64,000 nt of DNA from positions 124,001 through 188,000 of the forward strand of contig CAJQUW010007434.1 of NCBI GenBank assembly GCA_907163375.1, given 5' to 3'. Of the stretch, positions 19,814 to 31,500 are shown piece after piece. Made by a program: the position numbers and the translations under genes. Within the stretch, counting starts at the first letter, position 1. Each line of letters opens with the position of its first letter. The notes under the pieces were generated by a model. It saw only the letters and a list, made by a program, of their open reading frames with translations, made no database searches and was not told the origin of the DNA. The stretch comes from Prostheceraeus crozeri (lineage: Eukaryota; Platyhelminthes; Polycladida; Euryleptidae).

Positions 19814-21148
19814 TCACTTTGACTCATTTAGTCTGTTATTATTTGTTGTTCGACTCTGCTGGGCTCTCAGAAAAGCATTTTTAATAAGAGATTCGAGATA
19901 ACTTAGTTTTAGCAATGTATCTTTTATTTCTAGCAGTATAACTTGCTTTTTATTTTTTTGAGAAACAATATTGACAATTCTATTCGCTAAAGTACACGGA
20001 ACGTTATTCAATTTATGCCTAGGGTGAGCCGAGTTATAAGGTACATAATTGAAACTATCTGTTGGTTTATGAAAAATATCGGTTTCTACTTTGTTTTCAT
20101 CCCTATAGACCAAAACATCCAAAAACGTCAATACTAAGCTATTAGATTCCATTGTAAACTTTATGCTCTCATTAAAATCATTAATTACATTATAAAAGTC
20201 CATAATATCCCCAAATCTCCTTTCCCAAATAATCCAGCAATCATCAATGTATCTCAACCATGTATTCTTAATGGAATTACTTATTTCTTCATTATGAATT
20301 TCTTTAAGAATCGTGTACATTTTTACTTCAATGAAGCCCATCACTAAAATGGCATAATTAGGAGCCATTTTGGTACCCATAGCAGTACCTCTAATTTGTA
20401 CATATAAGTCATTTTCAAAGCTGAAATAGTTATTTTCTAAAACGATCTTAACCGATCCCAAAATTAAGTCTTTTGAAAACCTCTCCGAAATCAGTGATCT
20501 ACTATTTTGGAGCCAATAGGAAATAGCTTCCAAACCCAATTCAAGGGAAATGTTCGTATATAATGAAACGAAATCGAATGAGGCAAAAATTGCCTCATTT
20601 TCAATTGTATCAAAGTCCCGTGGCAATTTAGACAGGAAATCACAGGTATCTCTACAATAACTAGGGAGTGATATGTTAAACGGTTTCAGAATTTCATCTA
20701 CAAATGAACTTAAATGATTCGTTGGTGAATGGCTGCTAAATATTATAGGTCTAAATTTCAAATTTTTTGGAGGTTGAACTTTTACGTGGCCATATTGATC
20801 TGGAATAAGTTGACTAAAATCGTGTGAATGCTTGTGTATTTTTGGAAGACCACAAAAGAATGATACTTCAAAGTTAAATTTTGTAAGATAATTCCATTCT
20901 CTCTGTGAAAACTTACAAGTCATCCTATGATCATTACAAAACCGCTTAATCATGTTGACAGTTTCATTCGGGTTATACTTATCTGATTTTCTATGCGTAT
21001 TATCATCAGACATATGTTCACATAGAATTCTACTTTTATAAAAAGAATAATTTAAAATGACGAAAGATCCGCCCTTATCTGACTTTGCTATATGAATAGA
21101 TCGATTATTTTTCAATTCTTTAAAACAAACGTTCTCTGATCTAGACAA
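19814..21148 (-). CDS. PLE 2 reverse transcriptase
   Basis: The 444-residue frame has the Penelope-type fingers motif AKSDKGGSFVIL, motif A FASFDFVSLYTNI, motif B GTAMGTKMAPNYA, the catalytic YIDDCWIIW, then FLDVLVYRD and the PLE signature DIFHKPTDSFNYVPYNSAHP. All catalytic aspartates are present. Coding sequence continues upstream without an ATG to about 21,290, where the inverted repeat begins, so the protein is N-terminally truncated. Confidence 0.92.
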   Translation of the reverse strand: MSRSENVCFKELKNNRSIHIAKSDKGGSFVILNYSFYKSRILCEHMSDDNTHRKSDKYNPNETVNMIKRFCNDHRMTCKFSQREWNYLTKFNFEVSFFCGLPKIHKHSHDFSQLIPDQYGHVKVQPPKNLKFRPIIFSSHSPTNHLSSFVDEILKPFNISLPSYCRDTCDFLSKLPRDFDTIENEAIFASFDFVSLYTNISLELGLEAISYWLQNSRSLISERFSKDLILGSVKIVLENNYFSFENDLYVQIRGTAMGTKMAPNYAILVMGFIEVKMYTILKEIHNEEISNSIKNTWLRYIDDCWIIWERRFGDIMDFYNVINDFNESIKFTMESNSLVLTFLDVLVYRDENKVETDIFHKPTDSFNYVPYNSAHPRHKLNNVPCTLANRIVNIVSQKNKKQVILLEIKDTLLKLSYLESLIKNAFLRAQQSRTTNNNRLNESK

Positions 21149-21619
21149 GTTAAACCATTTTCTACAGCTCTTCCTCGAAACTGCTGCTGTTTTATTCTCA
21201 ATTAAATCGATTATTGTATCTAAATTTGGATTTAAACCTTTTTCGGAGAGGTTTTCAAAAGACTTAATTTTGGGATCGGTTAAGATCTATGGTATTGTCA
21301 ATTTCTATGATCATGACAATTCTGATCTTGGCTACTTCTATGTGCTAATTCCTCTCTAGTAATTTACCAGAAACTATGTTTATTTGAAAATAAAGCATCA
21401 AGCTCATTCCTATGACTAGCCTCAAAGAGGTGAAACCGGTCGGGAATCCAAATCTTAGTTTTTCCTGAGTTGTGCATTATTATTTGTCAACCATTTTATC
21501 TTCATTTTTGTATATATAAATGTAATAATAAATGCATTCTAATTGTAAAGGCTCTATCTTAGTATATCGAGCACTGTGAATAATCACGTTAGCACTTTCT
21601 AAGAAATTCAACGCTCCTC

Positions 21620-23695
21620 TTGTTTTTACATTTGTTGAGCACTCTACTGACTTCGAATTTTTACATAAGTTGGATCACGGAAATGGATTCTCATAGGAAA
21701 AATCTTGGTTACTCTATAAAGAACATACCAACACCATCGAAGACGCAGTATGTTAAGCTTTTCATTCAGAAAGTTGAAAGCTTATTACGCAGAATGAGAT
21801 GGAAATCATACTTTTTTGATAACAAAGACAATGAAGTAAACATTCCAATGAAAGACTTTGGATTCAAAACTGATTCATCGCCACCTTCAAATGAACTTTT
21901 GAATCCTTTTGAACAAGACATGTATGCAATGATACAAAAAATCGAATTCCGAAAATATTCAAATAGCTTCCAAAACAAATTAAAAGAAGACAAAAACGCC
22001 ATCCAAAATTCTCAGAATATGTTTGTCTTCGCAGACAAAACCACAAATTTATATGAAATTTCGAAAGAAAAATATCGCAAAGTTCTAACAGAAAACATAA
22101 CTAAATCTTACAAAAAAGCAAATCAGTCAACTGAATCAGATATCAACAATGAAGCGAAATGTATTGGAAATTCTTACAATCTTTCAAATAGAATCGAATG
22201 TTACGCACCTCGACAAGCCTTCATAACCTTGAAAGATCACAAAGAAAATTTTTCAAACAATGTGAACTGTCGATTAATGAACCCTGCAAAAAGTGAAATT
22301 GGAATAATTAGCAAGCAACTATTAGATGAACACAACAGCATAATACGTGATACAACAAATTTTCTACAGTGGAAAAATTCTATGGATGTGATACATTGGT
22401 TCAAAAATATTCCAGATAAGACTTCTTCAACATTTCTGAAATTCGATATAGTGGACTTCTATCCATCAATTACACACGAACTCTTGACGAAAAGCATAAA
22501 TTTTGCAAAAACATTGACGAATATCCCTGAAAAAGATGTGAATGTAATAATGCATGCAAGAAAGTCCTTGTTGTTTGACCAAAACACTACATGGGTAAAA
22601 AAAGCCAATGATAATCTTTTTGATGTTACCATGGGAAGTTACGATGGTGCTGAGGTATGTGAACTGGTCGGCCTCTTTATTCTGCATGAACTCACAAACC
22701 GATTTGGACGAGAAAACATTGGATTGTACAGAGACGATGGATTGTGTATTATCCCAAACAGCACTGGCCCTCAAAGTGATCGCTGCGGAAAAGATTTAAT
22801 CAGAATTTTTCAAAGCTTTAAATTGAAAGTCACAGTTGAATGCAACATAAAAGCAACTGATTTCCTAGATGTATACTTCAATTTGGAAAATAATACCTAC
22901 CGACCATATATCAAGCCAAACAGCATTCCTCTGTATGTTCACAATCAATCAAACCATCCTCCTATGATACTTAAACAAATCCCAAGAATGATAGAAGATC
23001 GAGTGTCAAGGTTATCTTGCAACGAAGATGTATTCAATAGAGCAAAACCAATATACGAAACAGCATTGAAAGAAAGTAAACATCGACATGATTTATCTTA
23101 CAAGCCAACAAATGCACAAAAACCAAAACGTCACAGAAATATAATATGGTTTAACCCCCCTTTCAGTGCTAATGTGAAAACCAATGTTGGTAAACAGTTT
23201 CTATTACTTACGAAAAAGCATTTCCCTCCTCACCACAAATATCACAGCCTATTCAATAGAAATAACATGAAGCTGAGCTACAGTTGTGTAACCAACATGG
23301 AAAATATCATCAAAAATCATAACACGAAAATTCTTAACAAAACAACAAAAACAAGCGAAAATCAGGATACTGAAAAATCAACATGCAACTGCAGAAATAA
23401 AAACGAATGTCCACTTTCAGGTAGTTGCTTGTCAAAATGTTTGGTTTATAAAGCGACAGTTTCATCTGGTTCAAGTGACTCAAAGGTATATTATGGTATG
23501 TGTGAAGGTGAATTCAAAGCAAGGTATAACAACCACAAAAAGTCATTCAACAACGTCGGTATAAGAACGAAACCTCATTGTCAACGTACATCTGGTCCCT
23601 CAAAAATCAAAGATCGCCATACAGCATTAAATGGAGTATCGTACAACAGACCAAACCGTATTTTTGTGGCAGTCATTTCTGCAATCTGTGCTTAA
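21620..23695 (+). CDS. PLE-type reverse transcriptase with C-terminal GIY-YIG, nearly whole
   Basis: The 691-residue frame has motif A FLKFDIVDFYPSIT (residues about 275), MGSYDGAEVCELVGLFIL, the catalytic GLYRDDGLCII, and TDFLDVYFNLENNTYRPY. A Cys cluster CNCRNKNECPL and the GIY-YIG start VYYGMCEGEFKARYNNHKKSF follow. The catalytic box is YRDDG rather than the usual YxDDxW. The endonuclease end continues in another frame at about 23,578-23,818 (STYIWSLKNQ...FCNLCLTEK), so one frameshift near 23,560 separates the last 80 residues. The same type of protein is common in cnidarian, mollusc and fish genomes. Confidence 0.85.
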   Translation: MFLHLLSTLLTSNFYISWITEMDSHRKNLGYSIKNIPTPSKTQYVKLFIQKVESLLRRMRWKSYFFDNKDNEVNIPMKDFGFKTDSSPPSNELLNPFEQDMYAMIQKIEFRKYSNSFQNKLKEDKNAIQNSQNMFVFADKTTNLYEISKEKYRKVLTENITKSYKKANQSTESDINNEAKCIGNSYNLSNRIECYAPRQAFITLKDHKENFSNNVNCRLMNPAKSEIGIISKQLLDEHNSIIRDTTNFLQWKNSMDVIHWFKNIPDKTSSTFLKFDIVDFYPSITHELLTKSINFAKTLTNIPEKDVNVIMHARKSLLFDQNTTWVKKANDNLFDVTMGSYDGAEVCELVGLFILHELTNRFGRENIGLYRDDGLCIIPNSTGPQSDRCGKDLIRIFQSFKLKVTVECNIKATDFLDVYFNLENNTYRPYIKPNSIPLYVHNQSNHPPMILKQIPRMIEDRVSRLSCNEDVFNRAKPIYETALKESKHRHDLSYKPTNAQKPKRHRNIIWFNPPFSANVKTNVGKQFLLLTKKHFPPHHKYHSLFNRNNMKLSYSCVTNMENIIKNHNTKILNKTTKTSENQDTEKSTCNCRNKNECPLSGSCLSKCLVYKATVSSGSSDSKVYYGMCEGEFKARYNNHKKSFNNVGIRTKPHCQRTSGPSKIKDRHTALNGVSYNRPNRIFVAVISAICA

Positions 23696-23962
23696 CAGAA
23701 AAATTCTACATCATAACATCAAAGTCAGACATTCTTATAAATAAAAAAAGTGAAATGATATCTAAGTGTAGACACCGCAGAAAATATCTGTTGTCTAGTT
23801 TCAGACCCCCAACATCATAGTTCGCTGTTTTCTAATCAAGTAACCATGATTTAGCTACCTAAGTATCTGTCCATTCATTTATTGACATCTGATGATCGAT
23901 GACCATTTTGTTATCGTGAAACTTGAAGTAATGGCAATAAATCTTTGATCTAACTTGCATTC

Positions 23963-23966
<4 letters not shown>

Positions 23967-23998
<32 letters not shown>
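23967..23998. repeat. (TA)n microsatellite
   Basis: Pure TA run at the 3' side of PLE 3. Confidence 0.9.
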
Positions 23999-24000
<2 letters not shown>

Positions 24001-24448
24001 CGTCTACGAATCTGAGTTAAATGTGATAGAACAATTACAGAGAAAAAGTAACACCAAAAGATTCAATGGGATTTCTGCTCTTGTCCCTCAAGCACAAGCT
24101 TTTTGATATTTGGTTTTGTGTTTGAAGTAGATATGCAGATATCACTCCGAACATCAAGGCGATTTCTATATTTACATGCATAGTTTTGATTAAGACTAAA
24201 TTCTCTTCTCGTAACGCACACATCTGTGAAACATAGCTCTTAGTGTTTTCTTGTCCAATGGTATTCACGAAATTTCCTCACTTAATTTACGGTGGCGTGG
24301 CTATACATGTGTTTCACGAGCGTGAAATCAACTGATTAGCCTAGGTACAAAAGAAAACACTTGATATGTAGGCCTCACATACTATATTCCGAGGTCCTCT
24401 CGTGGCCCCCAGCAAATTGTCATGTAGTTGAGAAGTACTGCTCTATAC

Positions 24449-26100
24449 ACTCCTAAAAGCAGACGGACAATAGATAGATATTGCAACAACTAATACAAAT
24501 ACGGACTATTTATCTAACAGAATTTCATAGCAACCTCGTCGACGAATTTCGTAATTTCGTGAACCTCAGACTATCTATCGCAAGAGCGTATGATTAAGTC
24601 TGGAAGCCTACGGTGTTTTAGATCGTCCAGAACCTTGGAAGATGGAGCTCTTATGTCTCTGAAATTACCTGGATTTCTGCACTGCGATCATTTTCCAGGT
24701 CATGGCCTCAAGATCTAATCTGGTCGGGTCGAGGTCGCGTCGTGTCTTATATTTCGAGTCAGGTTTTAACATTTATGAGCCGACTCGACGCTCACATTTA
24801 GTTCTGGGTGAATATGATGACAATGTTCCGACATTTTCCATATCAAGACGAAAGCGGTTGAAAGAAAATTGATTTAGGACAGTGTACTGCGGGAATTCAA
24901 GAAACATCTTCGTCACATGCAAATCCTTCCGATTAAACAGTTAAGTTACAAAATTCTTGTTCTGAGTGTTTTCTCTTTTTCCAAGTATTTTGAATTCCTT
25001 TATTTTGACCTCCGCTTCAGTAAATATAAGGTTCGTTGCCAATTTCCTCTCAATTCCACATTTACAAAGGTTTGCCATGATAAAATTCGAAAAGCGAAGG
25101 CAAGTCTGGCTCTTAATTTGTCTCGGAGGAGTGCACTGTCATAAGATTGAATATAGAATCTCTTACATACGAAGCACAGAATGAGCCAGTCAAGGGGATA
25201 TTATGCAACACACAGGGAACTACAGGAACAGAACAATAACATTATTCACGCACTAATTGTGCAGTCAAGTGAGCCAACTCACCATTTGAAAACAGTCGTT
25301 GTATGAGAGGTGGAACTTGTCTCTTCTCGGAATCAACTTTCTTCCATTTCTTGCCATACTGATGAGTACATACAAAGCAAAGCCATTCTACCGATGTCAC
25401 AATGTAGCCGATCTAAAACAAGATTTCGTAGAATCATATCGATATACCGAAGTTTGGATTACAAGAAAAAAAGTCCCAGAATCAATCGAAGAAACTGATG
25501 AATTGGCACATCAGATCCTCATGCATTTGTTCGGATGCACCTGGCCTGAGCCTTAATTCCCGTATTTCAATCTTCTTCGATCACTGACTAATTAAGTTGA
25601 CATCAAAGAGGGCTTGTTAAGCGAAAAAGTTATTGAATATTATGCCATATATAGGAAGACAATAAAGCCTACTTATGAATATTTTGGAAATATAACGCGT
25701 TGGTTAACTTTTGTAAATATCTGTCTCATTGTGAGAGGACTTGATCAATAAATGTGACTAAGACATAAGTCATCACCAAATGAATACTCGAGAAATTTCC
25801 TTTGCTCCGCTAGTTTCATTTCTTAGTTCACAGTCAGTCATCAGTGGATTTGGGCGTTGAATCCGAACGAATCCGATCCGACATTCGCATAATCCGAAAA
25901 AATGTTCTCATGATACACACAGACAGCATCGTACACATTTCTACTGTATCCTATTTCTGATTAATTGCTCATATTTTGCATATGAATGACTGAATGGGGA
26001 TCTCATTTTCAGCTTCCTTTGTTGGAGCTTTGTTTTCAACAATGAACAAGTATAATGTATACGGATGGGCAAAAGGTTATCTTATATTTCAAGTTTTATC
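24449..26100. other. Intergenic, nothing recognised
   Basis: No supported gene. A frame at 25,299-25,556 (85 codons, ending LAHQILMHLFGCTWPEP) looks protein-like but I cannot assign it. Confidence 0.4.
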
Positions 26101-26122
26101 TTGACAACGGTATGAAATACAG

Positions 26123-27744
26123 TCATTTATCACAAGTATAGACAATTCGATGTGCGCAATTGCAGCAACACAGCGTCCAGATCTGGGTGGCATGTTCACA
26201 TGGCATGTTGGCATGTTGGGCAGCAAAGCCTGCATCCACATCTTTGACGGCCACAAACCTGTCACTGTTTCTGAGAAGAATCTCAACAGCTTGAACGGAC
26301 AGATCCACTCTTCGACGATTGCTTCTTTCACGGTATGACGAAGGAAGCACTTGATTATTTCCAAAACATTGTTGTATACAAATATGATCACTGGTTGTTC
26401 AGTCTGACATTTCTTTAATAAGTCTCATACTTCGAAGGAAAGTGATCTGAAGAAACATAGTCGGGCTTCCAGAATTGGGTCCTTGAGCACCTGTTGGACT
26501 CCCGTGAAAGATTTGGATTTCGGAACTGTCAACTTTGTCCGAACACCCCCAATTTCTCCTTCATTCCCGGACTCAACGGCTGCACAGTGCTTCCGCAAAC
26601 TATCCAGAATTGTCAATGATCTGTCGACCGCAGGAACATTTTCTGTCCAACGTGTTGGGCAAAACTTCATCGGGAGCTTCTGGTCATCTCCAAATAGCGC
26701 ACGAAACTCTCCTTGTTGAGCCGGACAATCATGGAAAATGTAGCACAATCCTCTCAGCATTCTCTCAAACCCAAATTGCAAAGCATCATGAGCAGCATGA
26801 AGACCGCACGAACCCAGATCAAGAGGTTTCTTTTTTCTACTTTCTTCACTGAGGGAACCGAGGAACGCCCAATTAACAGCTGGGTCATCCATTTGTATCG
26901 GTAGTACTCTCTGACGAAGATTTTCGGAAATTACCGTGTGAAACGCAGCCAATATATCAGATGCCCGTGCCTTGGTCATAAAAACCGATGACAAATAAAT
27001 TGCCACTGCCCGTTGTGATTTTTTACAATACTACTTAGCGTAGACATCCATTTGACACATTTGAACAACTGGGCTCATCGCCTCGTCGAAAAGAATTACA
27101 ATATCCTTGCAAGATGTAAGGGGATGTTCGTGTTCTGTTTTAAAGTAAGAACCAATACCATAAGTGGCGAGGTAACGGACCTTATCCTTTTCCATTCGAA
27201 ATGACAGCGCAATAGCGGAATTAGAAAACATCCGGCGGAAAAGGTTAGGTAAATTCGATGCTGAACGCTTAGATTCGCCCTCTATAATGTTCCTTACAAG
27301 GCACGATATTTCCGCGCGGAAAGTATCATCTGAATGTACCGGTATTTAAGGCTTATCACACGAATCATCACGTTGTACATGAGGGACAACAGAAGTGGAG
27401 GATGATGAATGATCGGATGATAGGGATTATGTTTGGGATGATACGGAAAATTCGAAATTTGATAGGGACTTCAGTCGAGCCAGTTCATAGTGTTTCATAT
27501 TCTTTTGGTGCTTGACTAGGGCAGACACACCCATAGTAGCGACGCTGATAATTGTTGAGCACAAGATGCAGGTGGCTGCTCGTTTATCTGACGCAGAACG
27601 AACCCAAAAAGAAAACTTGCCCATTCTGACGAGTAACGGCGAATCTCGCATCCCGCATCCATTCAGGCCTGAATAAGTTGTAACTACTCTTCGATTGTCT
27701 ACCCATCTCTGCAAAGGAAATAAATATTTTGTATCTTTTTTCAT
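26123..27744 (-). pseudogene. Decayed hAT-type transposase with N-terminal zinc finger
   Basis: Read from 27,744 leftwards, a first piece (27,427-27,744) has ATCILCSTIISVATMG...LVKHQKNMKH, a C-x2-C...H-x-H BED-like finger. A second (27,031-27,231) has ILFDEAMSPVVQMCQMDVY. A third (26,425-27,006) has DDPAVNWAFL, GSCGLHAAHDALQFGF and PMKFCPTRWTENVPAVDRSL. These are blocks of a hAT-related transposase family common in animal genomes. Further C-terminal sequence appears at 26,123-26,391. At least four frame changes or stops break it. Terminal repeats were not found. Confidence 0.65.
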
Positions 27745-30700
27745 ACATATGCATGAATGGAATATTTTCCCGTTTTAAATGAGAAATATGAAACGTACTT
27801 TTTCAAATTATTGAGGTCTACACTACGTCAACTACGTAAAAGGGTTTAGAATGATAATAACAGAGACCGGTATTCAATGAAATGCGGAAATTTATGGTTC
27901 ATTTCAAATATATATGCATATATTCTGATTTCATTATACATTTGTAATTGTCAATTGTATTACTTTTATAGAAAAATATATTCAAATTTGAATATATGTC
28001 AAATAAATACCCACTTAATTAATTAAATATTTCTTCCGGCACAATTTGACTTTATTTCGTCAACTTGTAAGCGCATCATTATCTAATATCAAATCAAACC
28101 TGTGTCATTTGATTTATGATATCAATTATTCGTTATTATTTTTCGTTTGCCATATTCTATGAAAAGACACTATTCAGCGGATTTTTTCAAAAAAACTACC
28201 AGAGAATCTATAATTAGGGCAGCATTAATCTGCCATTTCGAGGTCTCGAATCATGCGGTTACAGTCGGATTGAATTATGTCTTCACAGCGACAAGATACT
28301 TCAGAGAAAATAAAAACCCAGGTGAACATAAACGGACAAGGAGAAATATTCCTTGGCCTGTACACGTCTACGAATAGACAAAAAATTGGACTTAAATGAA
28401 GTTTCAAATTAAAATCCTATTTTAACCGGGTATTTTGAGCTCCGAAATTCTGGGATGGCTCCATCAGCCCCCCCCCTAAGAAATTGTTGTTCCAACAATT
28501 GAATGTTGCTGAAAATGACGGTTCTACACAATTAGGACATGATAAATTCATTAGCGGTATTTGCTTTGCTTGAATCATTGATCTTCATACTATAAATAGC
28601 CTATCAATTGAAGAATCTTATGGCATTTTGAAAATTTTGCAAATCATAGACAGATCTTCCAAAAATTACCTAACAGAACAATTTGGACATGAGAAATTCA
28701 TTGGTGACATTTTGTATGAATCTTTTATCTCATGCTATAAACAGCAATTCCAAATTTGAATTATTGCTATGATAAGAACTGAAAAGCTTGCAAGGATGGT
28801 GCAGTCTAACTTTCATGCCTGAAGTACTGTAGAGGAATGAATCTCAAGCCGTCAGACTTGGTAACTTCTAACAACTGTGCAAAAATACTAAAACTAATAC
28901 TAACGATGTCGATATCAGAGGTACCAATGAAATTACGTAAACTGAATGAATTTGGTAAATTAAATCAATTAATTGATTATCAAGCAAGTATAGGAACAGT
29001 TTGTACTAAAAAGAGATGCCTATCATGAGTCTGTTTGCCTGTTTTTTTTAATGATGCAAGAAACTACTAAATGAAAAACTTCAATTTTGGAAAAAGTACT
29101 TTTCAAAGTGACCTTTAGAAGTGACCATATAATGGGTCAATTTTCACAAAATTTTGGCTGAGTGTCATGCACTCAAAGAAAAAGTCACAAAAAAGTTAGA
29201 CTCCTAGCTATCATACTTTCTGAGATATCTAACAATTTATGAAAGAGGTCCCTCGATAAAATAAGGTAAAGTCAGAGGGATTATCGTTGTTAAGTATTCG
29301 TATGCCTAATGAAAATGCATGTTAACGAAGTAAAAATGTAGGTGATATACGCACATGAGAATAGAATATAGCGTCAATTTACACCATTGACATTAGCAAA
29401 CCGAAACAAACAGCAAAACACAAGGCAGATTCCCAAGATTGTAGCAAAAGCTTACTTTATTTCTTCTGCCAATCCGAAGTTTTGTAAATGATAAGTATCC
29501 TCCATTCCCAATTCCCTTTGATACATGAAATAAGTTTTCATCGTACCATGAACTAACATAACACGTGAACGAACCGCATTTAAACAAGATAACCATGATG
29601 AAAAGTTTGCGTTCTTCAACATAATATATTACTTTAACTTCAGATTAAATACACAATTTGAGATTGTTGGAAAAGGAACTCAATGTAGTACATAATCAAG
29701 GATCGTAAATGGTTACATTTTATGATTTCACTCTCAACAAATCCCAACAGTTCAGTTTCTACCGCCAACTCATTTCTTGAATTATTTATACAACACTTCG
29801 TGTTCAATTCATCTTCCCTTTACACACCAACGCTACCTGAAACGGGAAGGTCCTATCGTGCTAAAATAGCTGAGTCGAAATGTAAAGAAAAAGTGACACA
29901 GAAATTCACATGAGCAATCATAGTAGAACATGATTTTAACATACCTATAAAAAATCGTATCAAAATTTAAAAACGCTTTGTCAAATAATCGAGTTTAAAA
30001 AAAGTCTGGACTTGAAGTGTAGCGAATAAAGTAGCTGATTTTATTTTGATTCTTTATATCAATCAATTGCAGTAGAACACTTGAAGGGAGAGACGTTTCC
30101 TCATCAATTTTTTAAAGTTTGAATTGAATTTTGCACGACTGAACTAAAACAAGAATATGACAAGCTTAGGAAGTACAATTCTTCAAAAGTAGGTACAATA
30201 AGTACAAAGGAAAATACCAGACACTGAAGTAAGTACAATAAGTACTCACTCGCACCCCGTTCAATTAATTACCAATGACAGAGCCTTCACCCAACAATGC
30301 TTTGTGGTCGAATCATTCTACTGAGGAAGACTCCTCATGTGGTGCTTGTCTCCAGCATCTCCCCACGTTTTTGAATGTGTCTTGGACCTCTACAACTTGC
30401 TCTATTCACATGCTGCTAGTTGAGTGAAATTTACATCAAGATACAAATTTTCATGCAGGCAGATGGCCAATCAGGGTACTCAATGCGCTAAGAGATTCTT
30501 AATATCAACTCGAACTTCAATGCACAAAATACAATGTACGTCATTTGGGTATGCACATCACGGTGACCGCTTAATATGATCACATTATTAGAAAGCATTT
30601 TGATTGTGCATTTGAGCATGATTGAGCATTTGCGCGGTGCGGCTGATAACAATACCTGGTCATTTATATTTGAGTTGCACTTCGGCTAATTCAGACCTAT

Positions 30701-31500
30701 ATATACTTTTTATATCAAATGAACTTTGAAAACGAAGGCTTTTTACTCTGATGTCATTATTACTGAATAATAAAATCTGCTTAATCTTTGACTTTTCCCC
30801 ACACACTGTACCTACAAGCTGTATAAACTACTGTATAGGCCATGTATACTATTACAAGAAAATGTGCATTAATCAAGGGATTAAAGAATTAAGCTTCTCA
30901 GCTTCGATTAAAATAAGAAAGATTTGTCTGCTGAATGTTATAGGGTTGATTAAACAAGTCTATTGACCTGAAACACAGCTATCCAATCTGGACTAAACAC
31001 GGCGAGTTTCAAGCAAACTGGGAACGTTTTTTGTATGCGATGAAGCATTCACAACTTCCTCGAAGGTCAAGGGTAGCACGCAAAACTTCAAGTGCATTAT
31101 AAACGTCTATTGAAGAAGATTGGAGTGCCGTGATAATGTTGACTTATAATAACGAATAGAGTTCTGGCTGAGACCCTGTGGGAAGGAAATATTTCTTGGA
31201 ATCCGTGGGCTTGAAAATTACCACACATCCTACGCACCCATAACGCATCTGTGTCAGCTTACGTGGTTAACGCTCGTCATTATAGAGTTCTAGAGTTCAT
31301 CAGATCTAAAATATGATCACATTAAACGCCATTTGATTACAATAAGCGGCGTAAAATCTATATAGAGATATTATAGAGATATTGATAAAGCAAGAAAAAA
31401 GTAACTCCACTTTGTTTATGGTTGAATTTCCATCGAATTAAGTCAGTACAAACAAGACCGTACTTCGGCGTCCCGCGACTTCAGTGGTCGATAGAACTAG
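27745..31500. other. Intergenic, nothing recognised
   Basis: About 3.7 kb of AT-rich sequence. Only short unrelated frames; no repeat ends, RNA genes or protein families that I can support. Confidence 0.5.

Larger units (their letters stand above)
19068..21478 (-). mobile_element. Penelope-like element 2 with ~165-bp inverted terminal repeats
   Basis: The left block (19,068-19,230, containing gattcccgaccggtttcacc) recurs inverted at about 21,308-21,478 with few mismatches. The enclosed minus-strand coding region runs from about 21,290 to 19,300. The long matching inverted repeats and the mostly open reverse transcriptase make this a rather recent copy, 5'-truncated at the right-hand repeat. 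Confidence 0.88.
21479..23998 (+). mobile_element. Penelope-like element 3, a different lineage on the plus strand
   Basis: It begins somewhere after the PLE 2 inverted repeat and ends near the (TA)n run at 23,967-23,998. It encodes a large reverse transcriptase with a C-terminal GIY-YIG domain that is clearly unlike PLE 1 and PLE 2 in its motifs. No clear terminal repeats were found. Confidence 0.7.
13665..24440. mobile_element. Composite hAT-like element with nested insertions
   Basis: The left end CAGTGGTTCTCAAC (13,665) and the right end, read in reverse as CAGTACTTCTCAAC (from 24,440), match at 12 of 14 bases. They are of the Charlie/hAT type. The flanks are 8-bp near-duplicates: ctctatgc (13,657-13,664) and ctctatac (24,441-24,448). 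No hAT transposase remains. The interior has been filled by a MITE (13,800-14,186), another hAT-like element (14,219-17,312) and three Penelope-like elements, which expanded an old short element to 10.8 kb. Age: old, since it hosts several later insertions. Confidence 0.7.

Noticed and set aside
25299-25556. Possible transposase end
   Set aside because: Protein-like but too short and without a diagnostic motif.
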